This document shows, piece after piece, positions 19,749 to 27,124 of a stretch of 64,000 bases of DNA. Numbering within the stretch: the stretch's first letter is position 1; the number at the start of each line of letters is the position of its first letter. A model generated the notes under the pieces. The model had not been told where the DNA came from, did no database searches, and saw only the letters and a list, made by a program, of their open reading frames with translations. A program made the position numbers and the translations under genes. The stretch lies in the NCBI GenBank assembly GCA_030692515.1, contig JAUXZS010000020.1, forward strand, positions 310,001 through 374,000, in the 5' to 3' direction. This stretch comes from Bacteroidota bacterium. GTDB lineage: Bacteria > Bacteroidota > Bacteroidia > B-17B0 > Aurantibacillaceae.

Positions 19749-20213
19749 ATGAAAACTATCATCACAGCAGCAGTCTTAGTATTTGCAATAAATACCTTAA
19801 GCGCACAAAAAATTAAAGAAGCAGAAGTTCCAAAAGCAGTAACTGAATCATTTGCAAAAAATTTTCCTGGCTCTAAAGCAAAAGAATGGGAAAAAGAAAA
19901 AGATTTGTTTGAAGCAGAATTCGACCTTAAAAAAGTGGAGACCTCAGCAACATTTAGTGCTGATGGAAAATTAATGGAAACTGAAAGCGAAATTGCAACA
20001 AGTGCATTACCAAAGGCAGTTACAGAATATATTACTAAAAATTATCCTAGTTATAAATTATCAGAAGCCTCTAAAATTACTGATGCTTCGGGAAAAGTTT
20101 CTTATGAAGCCGAAATTAAAAAAGGTAAAGAAGAAATTGATTTAATTTTTGATTCGAATGGTACATTCATTAAAAAAGAAGTGGAAGAACATGATACAAA
20201 AGACAAAGATTAA
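19749..20213 (+). CDS. PepSY-like periplasmic protein, probable target of the adjacent two-component system
   Basis: The 154-residue protein has a Sec signal peptide ending near SAQ (about residue 20). Two related repeats follow, each starting with a VPKAVTESFAKNFPG or LPKAVTEYITKNYPS motif and continuing into beta strands (WEKEKDLFEAEFD, KVSYEAEIKKGKEE), as in the PepSY-like/DUF2874 fold common in Bacteroidota. The tail is acidic. These proteins are often regulated by neighbouring two-component systems; biochemical function is unknown. A strong terminator follows at once. Confidence 0.8.
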   Translation: MKTIITAAVLVFAINTLSAQKIKEAEVPKAVTESFAKNFPGSKAKEWEKEKDLFEAEFDLKKVETSATFSADGKLMETESEIATSALPKAVTEYITKNYPSYKLSEASKITDASGKVSYEAEIKKGKEEIDLIFDSNGTFIKKEVEEHDTKDKD

Positions 20214-20232
20214 TTTCTTAACTAAATAATTT

Positions 20233-20268
20233 AAAAAAAGCCTTTGCTTAATCGCAAAGGCTTTTTTT
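20233..20268 (+). terminator. Rho-independent terminator after the PepSY gene
   Basis: A 15-bp stem (20233-20247 with 20254-20268, core GCCTTTGC) with a 6-nt loop ends in T7. It lies 20 nt after the stop codon. Confidence 0.92.
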
Positions 20269-20300
20269 ATTACGGCTAAGCGAACTTTACATAGGGCCTT

Positions 20301-20426
20301 TTAAAATTTTGCGTAAAAAAAATCGTTATGATTCAAAGGCGTTGGCTTCTGTGGAGATGATTTTTGCATCTCGCGAAGCGCTTAAATCATCAGCTTGAAA
20401 CATAACGATTTTTAGCAAAATTTTAA
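20301..20426. repeat. Long inverted repeat in the 439-bp gap, about 32-36 bp arms
   Basis: The left arm 20301-20336 and right arm 20395-20426 are reverse complements apart from a few bases; the shared cores are AAAATTTTGC and AATCGTTATG. The 58-nt middle folds further (for example GATGATTT near 20356 against AAATCATC near 20384). There is no coding frame. It could be a MITE-like remnant or a structured RNA. Confidence 0.65.
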
Positions 20427-20431
20427 TAAGC

Positions 20432-20642
20432 CTTGATTTTTTTGTTACTTTTTTGATCAAGCAAAAAAGTTAGACGAAAATCATGGCGAAACCTTGAAAA
20501 TATTTTTTTTTGAAATCCCTCTTACTCCATTTTTTCAAAGGGAGAAATAAATTGATTTTATTTTCAAAACTGATTCTCACTCTGAGAGGGGTCGTAGAGT
20601 TGTAAACTAGACTGATTCACAAAGTTTCGACTCCTCTCAACT
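20432..20642. repeat. Hairpin (CTTGAT..ATCAAG type) and degenerate interspersed repeats
   Basis: A perfect 9-bp stem ACTTTTTTG (20447-20455) pairs with 20462-20470, preceded by CCTTGATTTTTTTGTTAC. A related unit occurs at 50060-50136. Further right, 20621-20641 resembles the 28-bp repeat found at 34753 and 34926 with small differences. The remainder of the gap up to 20652 has no gene. Confidence 0.55.
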
Positions 20643-20652
20643 AATAATTAAC

Positions 20653-21165
20653 TTATTTTTGTTTTTCCTCTACCATTACATCACCCATTAATTTTGGTTG
20701 TGGTTGTGGCTTTGGTTTAGTTTTAGGGGTATTATTTGTGCTTTTCACTCTGCCCTTAATCATAGTTTTTTGAGTAGTATCCTTAGTACACTTCTTAACA
20801 GTATCTTGAGGCACATAAGCCACTTTTCCCATTTTTATATGGCTATTGTTATTTGTTTGTCCGTACCCAAATAAATTAAAACCAAATACAAAAAAAGCAA
20901 TCAGAGCAAACTTTTGAAAATATTTCCAATTTTTAAATTGATTAAAAAAATGATCGAAACTCATTTCGTTTAATTGCTCTTCTTCAAATCTTCCGCAAAC
21001 AGAAGTTGAATCTGTTTTTTCTTTAAAAAAATCTTTTATCTGAGAAATAGTTTTGTTACTAAAATCAACAACGTTTTTTTGACAAGAAAGACAAAAAGCA
21101 CCTTTATCATTTGGTGTCATCTTATCCCAATTCTCATGGCAGGGTTCATTTATCGAAATTTTCAT
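20653..21165 (-). CDS. Cys-box membrane protein of unknown function
   Basis: The 170-residue protein has an N-terminal cytoplasmic box with C9, C25 and C28 (EPCHENWDKMTPNDKGAFCL then SCQKNVVDFS). This pattern is widespread in Bacteroidota and looks able to bind a metal. One transmembrane helix follows (about residues 82-102, KFALIAFFVFGFNLFGYG) and then a proline/lysine-rich tail (TKPKPQPQPK). No enzyme domain is visible. The N-terminal box is often seen in small membrane proteins that later carry carboxypeptidase-like or TonB-like domains; that part is absent here. Confidence 0.7.
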   Translation of the reverse strand: MKISINEPCHENWDKMTPNDKGAFCLSCQKNVVDFSNKTISQIKDFFKEKTDSTSVCGRFEEEQLNEMSFDHFFNQFKNWKYFQKFALIAFFVFGFNLFGYGQTNNNSHIKMGKVAYVPQDTVKKCTKDTTQKTMIKGRVKSTNNTPKTKPKPQPQPKLMGDVMVEEKQK

Positions 21166-21319
21166 ATACTATGTTTTATATTAAGATGCAATAGAAAGAT
21201 TTATTCCATAAAAACATCCAAATTTAATGGCAGTTAATCCACTTTTAAAAAGATATTATCTAAATTTGAGTTATCATTAATTTACAATTAGAAATTAAGA
21301 AGCGTCTTACATTAAAATT

Positions 21320-22630
21320 TTGGCTAAAAAAACTTATATATTTTTTTTATTACTTTTCTCCAAAAGTATTTACACACAAATACCTTACACAAGTTATTTT
21401 ACCGGTGATACCGCAAACGTTATTAAAACTACCCAATTAAGGGTTTGTTTAATGGGAGGGGCAACAGAAGATGACAACGCCATGAAATGGTTTTTAAATG
21501 GCAGCGGAGGTGGTGATATTGTTGTACTTAGAGTTACTGGAACAAACGGATATAACAATTATCTATTTACTACCCTTGGGATTCCTGTAAACTCTGTTGA
21601 AACATTAGTAATTCCAAGCATTTCAGCTGCAAACCACCCATATGTGCGCAGAAGAATTAGGGAGGCCGAAGCTGTTTTTATTGCTGGAGGGAATCAATTT
21701 GATTATGTTACCTATTGGAAAAATACTGCTGTTGATACTGCCCTAAATTATCTTATAAACACTAAAAAAACACCAATTGGTGGCACTAGTGCGGGGATGG
21801 CTATTCAGGGACAAGCATATTATTCTGCCGCATTTGGCTCTGTAACTTCTTCGGCTGCATTATCTAACCCATACAACAGTGCTGTAACTATTGGCAATAA
21901 TGATTTCATAAAAAACCCTTTTCTCAAACGTGTAATAACCGACACACATTATGATAATCCTGATCGACGTGGGAGGCAAACAACATTTTTGGCACGTTTA
22001 TTTCAAGACAGCGCAAAAGCTTTTTATGGTATTGCCTGCGATGAGTACACGGCAGTTTGTTTTGACAGCTCCGGTATTGCAAAAGTTTATGGTGGTTTTC
22101 CTACCTATGACGATAACGCCTACTTCATTCAACCAAATTGCATTTTACCAAATATTCCAGAAAATTGTAGCGCTAATAATTCTTTAACATGGAACCGATC
22201 TGGGCAGGCATTAAAAGTTTATGCCGTTAAAGGAACCTCATTAGGTGCAGGGACTTTTGATTTAAAAAATTGGCAAAATCCAAATGCAACCGGTGGTAAT
22301 TGGCAGGATTGGTTTGCCATAAATGGGACTTTTTCTGTCACAAATAATGCATCTCCAATTATTTGCTTAACAACAGATATGAAAATCAACTCGGTTCAAA
22401 CTTTTCAAATATATCCAAATCCAGCTAATACCTATTTTAAAATTTATTCAGTTAGAAGTTTTCCACTGCAATTAAAAATTAGAGATGGTGTAGGGAACTT
22501 AATTCTTGAAAAGATTATATTATCAGAACAAGAAATGATTGATATTAGTGAATTTGAAAAAGGAATTTACATTTTAGAGTTGAAAGGAAGTTTAAACGAG
22601 ATTTATTATAAAAAAATGATAAAGGAATAA
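21320..22630 (+). CDS. Secreted cyanophycinase-like (peptidase S51) protein with T9SS sorting domain
   Basis: The 436-residue protein has a signal peptide (about residues 3-20) and an S51-type domain with the nucleophile motif GGTSAGMA (about residues 153-160), preceded by VFIAGGNQFDYV, as in cyanophycinase and dipeptidase E relatives. The last roughly 75 residues form a type A sorting domain (QIYPNPANTYFKIYS ... GIYILELKG), so the protein should leave through the type IX system. The only start that keeps the signal peptide is TTG at 21320; the first in-frame ATG would remove it. The substrate is unknown: cyanophycin or another beta-linked aspartyl peptide is possible. Confidence 0.82.
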   Translation: MAKKTYIFFLLLFSKSIYTQIPYTSYFTGDTANVIKTTQLRVCLMGGATEDDNAMKWFLNGSGGGDIVVLRVTGTNGYNNYLFTTLGIPVNSVETLVIPSISAANHPYVRRRIREAEAVFIAGGNQFDYVTYWKNTAVDTALNYLINTKKTPIGGTSAGMAIQGQAYYSAAFGSVTSSAALSNPYNSAVTIGNNDFIKNPFLKRVITDTHYDNPDRRGRQTTFLARLFQDSAKAFYGIACDEYTAVCFDSSGIAKVYGGFPTYDDNAYFIQPNCILPNIPENCSANNSLTWNRSGQALKVYAVKGTSLGAGTFDLKNWQNPNATGGNWQDWFAINGTFSVTNNASPIICLTTDMKINSVQTFQIYPNPANTYFKIYSVRSFPLQLKIRDGVGNLILEKIILSEQEMIDISEFEKGIYILELKGSLNEIYYKKMIKE

Positions 22631-22726
22631 TTACTGATTAAATTTACAGTGTAATTCTAAAAAAATATCTAAAATTAAAAGAAGTAATTCGTTCTTTTTT
22701 AGTGCGTATAAAAAGTTATTTAATAA

Positions 22727-22759
22727 AAAACCCGTTTTAGAACTACTAAAACGGGTTTT
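22727..22759. terminator. Bidirectional terminator between the S51 gene and accC
   Basis: A perfect 14-bp stem (22727-22740 with 22746-22759, core AAAACCCGTTTTAG) has a 5-nt loop and is flanked by A and T tracts. It lies 15 nt beyond the accC stop and 96 nt beyond the S51 gene, and can serve both strands. Confidence 0.85.
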
Positions 22760-22774
22760 AAAATATACTTAATC

Positions 22775-24115
22775 TTATGCTTTAAAATCCCAAGTCTCCA
22801 TAAACTTGGTAGTATAATTTCCCGCTTTAAAGTCTTCGTTTTGCATTAATTTAATATGAAAGGGAATAGTTGTTTTAACACCTTCAATTACATACTCGCT
22901 TAAAGCACGGTGCATTTTTGCAATAGCTTCTTCGCGTGTTTGTGCTACAGTAATTAATTTACCAACCATACTATCGTAATTTGGTGGTATTCTGTAACCA
23001 CTATATACATGTGAGTCTACACGAATACCATGCCCACCCGGTGTATGTAAAGTTGTTATCGTTCCCGGTGAAGGTGTGAAGTTCTTAAAGGGGTCTTCCG
23101 CATTAATACGGCACTCAATAGCGTGCAATTGCGGGTAATAATTTTTTCCTGAAATTGGAACACCTGCAGCAACTAAAATTTGTTCACGTATTAAATCGTA
23201 ATTGATTACTTCTTCTGTAATAGGATGCTCCACCTGAATACGTGTATTCATTTCCATAAAATAAAAATTACGGTGTTTGTCAACCAAAAACTCGATTGTA
23301 CCTACTCCTTCGTAACCAATAGATAATGCTGCTTTAACGGCTGCATCGCCCATTAATTCTCTTAATTCTGGCGTCATAAATGGCGAAGGTGTTTCTTCCA
23401 CTAATTTTTGGTGACGACGTTGAATAGAACAATCACGCTCACTTAAATGACAAGCTTTTCCATGTTGATCACCAACAATTTGTATTTCAATATGACGAGG
23501 CTCTTCAATATATTTTTCCATGTACATAGCACCATTACCAAATGCAGCGGTAGCTTCATGTACAGCGCTATCCCATGCAGCATGAAATTCTTCTTCCTTC
23601 CAAATAATACGCATCCCTTTACCTCCACCACCAGCGGTAGCTTTAATAATAACAGGGTATTTAATATCTTTTGCTAATTCCATTCCTTGGTCTGCACTAT
23701 CTAATAAACCAACAGAACCCGGAACACAAGGTACGCCAGCAGCAATCATTGTAGCTTTAGCATTACTCTTATCACCCATTTGGTTAATCATCTCCGGACT
23801 AGCACCAATAAATTTTATTTTGTTTTGGCGACAAATCTCAGAAAATTTAGCATTCTCACTTAAGAATCCATAACCTGGGTGAATTGCGTCGGCATTAGTA
23901 ATTTCAGCGGCAGCAATAATACTTGCCATATTTAAATAGCTGTCTTTACTTGGAGGTGGTCCAATACAAACTGCTTCGTCAGCAAATTTAACGTGTAATG
24001 AATCTTTATCAGCAGTTGAATAAACAGCCACTGTTTTTATTCCCATTTCGCGGCATGTACGAATTACCCTTAAAGCAATTTCACCACGATTGGCGATTAA
24101 TATTTTTTTAAACAT
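22775..24115 (-). CDS. accC: Acetyl-CoA carboxylase, biotin carboxylase subunit
   Basis: The 446-residue protein has the canonical N-terminus [24 protein letters not shown], the ATP-grasp glycine loop [13 protein letters not shown], catalytic-site blocks [16 protein letters not shown] and [15 protein letters not shown], and the C-terminal domain. It carboxylates biotin on the carrier protein using ATP and bicarbonate, the first half of malonyl-CoA synthesis. It follows accB after about 100 nt on the same strand, a normal accBC order. That spacer carries an 11-bp inverted repeat (24145-24155 with 24189-24199). Confidence 0.97.
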   Translation of the reverse strand: MFKKILIANRGEIALRVIRTCREMGIKTVAVYSTADKDSLHVKFADEAVCIGPPPSKDSYLNMASIIAAAEITNADAIHPGYGFLSENAKFSEICRQNKIKFIGASPEMINQMGDKSNAKATMIAAGVPCVPGSVGLLDSADQGMELAKDIKYPVIIKATAGGGGKGMRIIWKEEEFHAAWDSAVHEATAAFGNGAMYMEKYIEEPRHIEIQIVGDQHGKACHLSERDCSIQRRHQKLVEETPSPFMTPELRELMGDAAVKAALSIGYEGVGTIEFLVDKHRNFYFMEMNTRIQVEHPITEEVINYDLIREQILVAAGVPISGKNYYPQLHAIECRINAEDPFKNFTPSPGTITTLHTPGGHGIRVDSHVYSGYRIPPNYDSMVGKLITVAQTREEAIAKMHRALSEYVIEGVKTTIPFHIKLMQNEDFKAGNYTTKFMETWDFKA

Positions 24116-24215
24116 CTTTTTGAAATTTTAAATTAATAAATTTTAAATGTTGAATTAGCTGAATGATAATAACAAAGCGCCATTTTTCATTCAACATTTT
24201 GCATTTAACATTTCG

Positions 24216-24707
24216 TTAAGATGGATCTACTAAAAATAAAGGTTGATCATATTCTACTGGGGTAGAATCATTCACTAAAACTTTCACAATTTTACCTTTA
24301 ATATCACTTTCAATTTCGTTAAAAAGTTTCATGGCTTCAATTATGCACACTGGGTTCCCAGGAACAATCTCGTCGCCAATGTTAACAAAAGAAGGCTTAT
24401 CTGGCCCTGTAGAACGATAGAACGTACCTATCATAGGAGATTTAATAGTAATGTATTTAGACTCCTCTGATGAATTTGAAACCGGAGGAGTTGATTTGAT
24501 TTCGTTAGTTACTGCTGGTGCTACAACGTTAGCTACTGGTGCTGTAACTGCAGGTGCCGCATAAACAGGTGCAGCTTGCATTACAACGGGAGGTGCACTT
24601 TTTGGAGTTCTTATTACAATTTTAATTTCCTTTGTTTCAAGCTCAACTTCGCTTACTCCACTTTTAGAAACAAATTTTATTAAATCCTGAATTTCATTTA
24701 ATTTCAT
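24216..24707 (-). CDS. accB: Acetyl-CoA carboxylase, biotin carboxyl carrier protein
   Basis: The 163-residue protein has an N-terminal conserved block (KLNEIQDLIKFVSKSGVSEVELE), an alanine/proline/valine-rich linker, and a C-terminal biotinyl domain with the attachment motif EAMKLFN, biotinylated lysine K127. The ATG at 24707 is chosen over an in-frame upstream ATG at 24767 because homologues start at MKLNEIQDL and the extra 20 residues have no family match. It carries biotin between AccC and the carboxyltransferase, which is not in this window. Confidence 0.95.
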   Translation of the reverse strand: MKLNEIQDLIKFVSKSGVSEVELETKEIKIVIRTPKSAPPVVMQAAPVYAAPAVTAPVANVVAPAVTNEIKSTPPVSNSSEESKYITIKSPMIGTFYRSTGPDKPSFVNIGDEIVPGNPVCIIEAMKLFNEIESDIKGKIVKVLVNDSTPVEYDQPLFLVDPS

Positions 24708-24733
24708 GTTAAATTGTTTTTTAGTTAGTGGGG

Positions 24734-24741
24734 CAAAAATA
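24734..24741 (-). promoter_or_regulatory. Candidate -7 box of accBC
   Basis: On the minus strand the bases read TATTTTTG followed by C, an exact match to the Bacteroidota -7 consensus, 26 nt before the chosen accB ATG. It lies inside the longer accB frame, which supports the shorter start. No good -33 box was found. Confidence 0.4.
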
Positions 24742-24837
24742 ATGGTATTTTTATATAAAAAAAGCATTTTTTAGCTTGTTTCTTAACAAAAAGCTATATT
24801 TCTCATCATTTTCGTCAAAAAACCCTCATTTTTCGAC

Positions 24838-24865
24838 AAAAAAAAAGCTACCAAAAGGTAGCTTT
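24838..24865 (-). terminator. Terminator after the barrel-protein gene
   Basis: A 9-bp stem AAAGCTACC / GGTAGCTTT (24844-24852 with 24857-24865) has a 4-nt loop. Read on the minus strand it ends in a run of T. It lies 17 nt after the stop of the gene at 24883. Confidence 0.85.
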
Positions 24866-24882
24866 CATATACTTAAAGTTTA

Positions 24883-25767
24883 TTAAAATAAAAGGCCAAT
24901 ATTAATTCTTATAGCTCTCATAAAATAACCTTGATTTAATGGGTCATAAACAGCTGGCTGAGTAGCTTTAACAAGATATTTTGAATCTTTTCTCATTAAA
25001 TTTGTGAAAGACTGGAAATAATTTACAGAAAACATTAAGGAGGTGCTTCCGCCCAATCTATATTCAGTACCTAAGCCTAAATTCATTCCAAGTCTTAAAG
25101 GCACTAACGACGCATCTTTACTTAGGTTAATATTTGCTTTTGATAAATCCTCATCCGGTACATATGCGGTTGTAGTTGACGTACCATTTACAGTTGCTTT
25201 TATCCCACTAACGTATGTGTCATTACCCTTAATGCCCGCTCTAATACCTAATTCTCCACCAAATACTGCAAAATATCTAGCGCCACTATATTCTTCTGTC
25301 ATCATTTTTAACAAAAACGGAATGGTTACCATAGTAGTTTTATATTTTCTGTCTTTTAAAATTACTTGAGTATTACCATTTGCTAATTGCACTTCGGATG
25401 AAAATTTTCCATCTTTCGATTCAACATATTCCCCTTCGCTAGTTAAAACAGCGTTAATATTAAAGGTTGGATCATTTCTATAATTAATATATCCTCCTTC
25501 AAAATCACCACCAATTCCTGTACTAAAATGTATAATTTTTGACAACTTAAATTCCATAATCATCCCAAAGCCAAAGCCAAAATATGCTCCGGCACCAGTA
25601 GAATTGTTATTGTCGCTTTTATACCATGTTGGTTCTGGTGTAGCTCTAATTCCAAAACGAAATTTTTTATCGAAATCAGATTGCTTTTCAGAAGGAGCCT
25701 CTTGAGCTTTTAGTGAAATGCTTAATAAGCAAAGTGAAATAAAAGTGAATAGTATTTTTTTCATCAT
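24883..25767 (-). CDS. Outer-membrane beta-barrel protein (PorT-like family)
   Basis: The 294-residue protein has a Sec signal peptide (cleavage about residue 21, after SLKAQ) followed by alternating beta strands (FRFGIRATPEPTWYKSDNN, GFGFGMIMEFKLSKIIHFSTGIG, LGMNLGLGTEYRLGGSTSLMFSVNYFQSF). It ends in IRINIGLLF, with the terminal phenylalanine typical of outer-membrane barrels. It resembles the outer-membrane beta-barrel/PorT group; a specific transport role is not evident. It is divergent from gldB, with 44 nt between the starts. Confidence 0.8.
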   Translation of the reverse strand: MMKKILFTFISLCLLSISLKAQEAPSEKQSDFDKKFRFGIRATPEPTWYKSDNNNSTGAGAYFGFGFGMIMEFKLSKIIHFSTGIGGDFEGGYINYRNDPTFNINAVLTSEGEYVESKDGKFSSEVQLANGNTQVILKDRKYKTTMVTIPFLLKMMTEEYSGARYFAVFGGELGIRAGIKGNDTYVSGIKATVNGTSTTTAYVPDEDLSKANINLSKDASLVPLRLGMNLGLGTEYRLGGSTSLMFSVNYFQSFTNLMRKDSKYLVKATQPAVYDPLNQGYFMRAIRINIGLLF

Positions 25768-25811
25768 TATTTTATTTAATAATTAACTTTACAAATATAA
25801 AAATTTACTTC

Positions 25812-26828
25812 ATGTATAAAAGAATTCTTTTTTTACCAATTTTCATCTTACTTTTTACAGGTTGTAAAAACAATGATTTGGATATTGATATTTCTAATAT
25901 TGATGTTAAACCACTAAAGGTATTGAGATTGGAAGATGATGTTTTTTCATTAAATGCCCTTAATTTTGAAGTAAAAAATAAAGAGATATCTTCAAAATAC
26001 GGCTCCTTTTACGAGCACTATGTTGCCCGCTTTCTTAATTCAGGGGCGAACAAAGACAGTTTATACAAACCCGCTATCTTAAATTTTATTAATGATAAAG
26101 ACATGCATGAAACATACCTTTATGTAAAAAAAATATATCCAAACAAAAATATAGAAGAGATAAATGTTGAATTAACAAAATGTGTTAAGCGTTTTAAATA
26201 CCACTTCCCTAAAAGAAAACTTCCAACCAAATTAATCACCTGCACAACCGGCTATAATTATGCAGTAGCCTATACTGATAGTGCTTTAGTTTTAGGATTG
26301 GACATGTATTTAAACGACACAACTAAGTTTTACAAGATGCTTAATACACCTTTGTACCAGTTAAAAACAATGAACGAGCATTATATTTTACCTAACCTTG
26401 CCAAAGGATGGTTGTTAACTGAATTTGATAATGAACAACCAGTTAACACTCTTATTTATCACACTATTTTTTACGGGAAATTATTTTATACAATTAACGC
26501 TTTGCTACCAAATACCGAAGACAGTTTAATAATAGGATATAGCAATAAACAATTAAATTATTGTTTAAAGAACGAGAAAAATTTATGGGGATATTTTGCT
26601 GAAAAAAATAGACTTTATGAGAATAATTTAAAAACGGTACAAGAACTTACAAGCGATGGGCCATTTACAGGTTCTATAAGTAAAGAGTGTCCGCCACGCA
26701 TTGCCATGTGGGTGGGCCTACAAATTGTACGAAGCTATATGAAAAATAATAAGGGTGCTACTTTAGAACAACTCATGAATGAAAAAGATGCGCAATTAAT
26801 TTTAAGTAAAAGTAAGTATAGACCATAA
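25812..26828 (+). CDS. gldB: GldB-family gliding motility lipoprotein
   Basis: The 338-residue protein has a lipoprotein signal peptide with cysteine C18 (lipobox FTGC), then a domain matching GldB: KPLKVLRLEDDVFSL, YGSFYEHYVARFLNSG, CPPRIAMWVGLQIVRSYMKNN near the C-terminus. GldB is needed for gliding in Flavobacterium johnsoniae and is linked to the T9SS/gliding machinery, but homologues occur in non-gliding Bacteroidota, so motility is not proven. The three T9SS-type proteins in this window are consistent with a functioning system. The gene stands alone, followed by a palindromic repeat array. Confidence 0.85.
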   Translation: MYKRILFLPIFILLFTGCKNNDLDIDISNIDVKPLKVLRLEDDVFSLNALNFEVKNKEISSKYGSFYEHYVARFLNSGANKDSLYKPAILNFINDKDMHETYLYVKKIYPNKNIEEINVELTKCVKRFKYHFPKRKLPTKLITCTTGYNYAVAYTDSALVLGLDMYLNDTTKFYKMLNTPLYQLKTMNEHYILPNLAKGWLLTEFDNEQPVNTLIYHTIFYGKLFYTINALLPNTEDSLIIGYSNKQLNYCLKNEKNLWGYFAEKNRLYENNLKTVQELTSDGPFTGSISKECPPRIAMWVGLQIVRSYMKNNKGATLEQLMNEKDAQLILSKSKYRP

Positions 26829-26918
26829 CTTACCTATTAACCACTAAGAACACAAAGTTGTACTAAGATTTTTAGTAACAACTATTTTTTCAAATTTTAA
26901 AAAATTGATTTTTATTTC

Positions 26919-27118
26919 GTCCCTCTGGGACTAAGATCTATTTGCTTTTTTCCCTATAAATATTTAATCCCTAAAGGGATTAAATACAGTCGGTTTAACT
27001 ATTTTGGTGTCCCGTAGGGACAAAATAAATGTAGAAATATTTTTAAAAATAAAAAGTCCCGTTAGGGACTTAATAAAATATAAAACCGAAACAAACTATT
27101 AATAGTCCTAGCGGGGCT
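26919..27118. repeat. Array of five small palindromes (GTCCC-n-GGGAC type)
   Basis: Units lie at 26919-26931, 26961-26986 (arms TATTTAATCCC / GGGATTAAATA), 27009-27021, 27054-27071 (AAGTCCC-GTTA-GGGACTT) and 27104-27118 (imperfect). They share the centre CCC-n3/4-GGG and are 30-45 bp apart. They fill the 296-bp gap between gldB and topA. The pattern resembles REP-like palindromes; no transposase gene is nearby. Confidence 0.75.
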
Positions 27119-27124
27119 AAATAT

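Noticed and set aside
26919-27118. CRISPR array
   Set aside because: Units are short, differ in sequence and are not separated by constant-length spacers.
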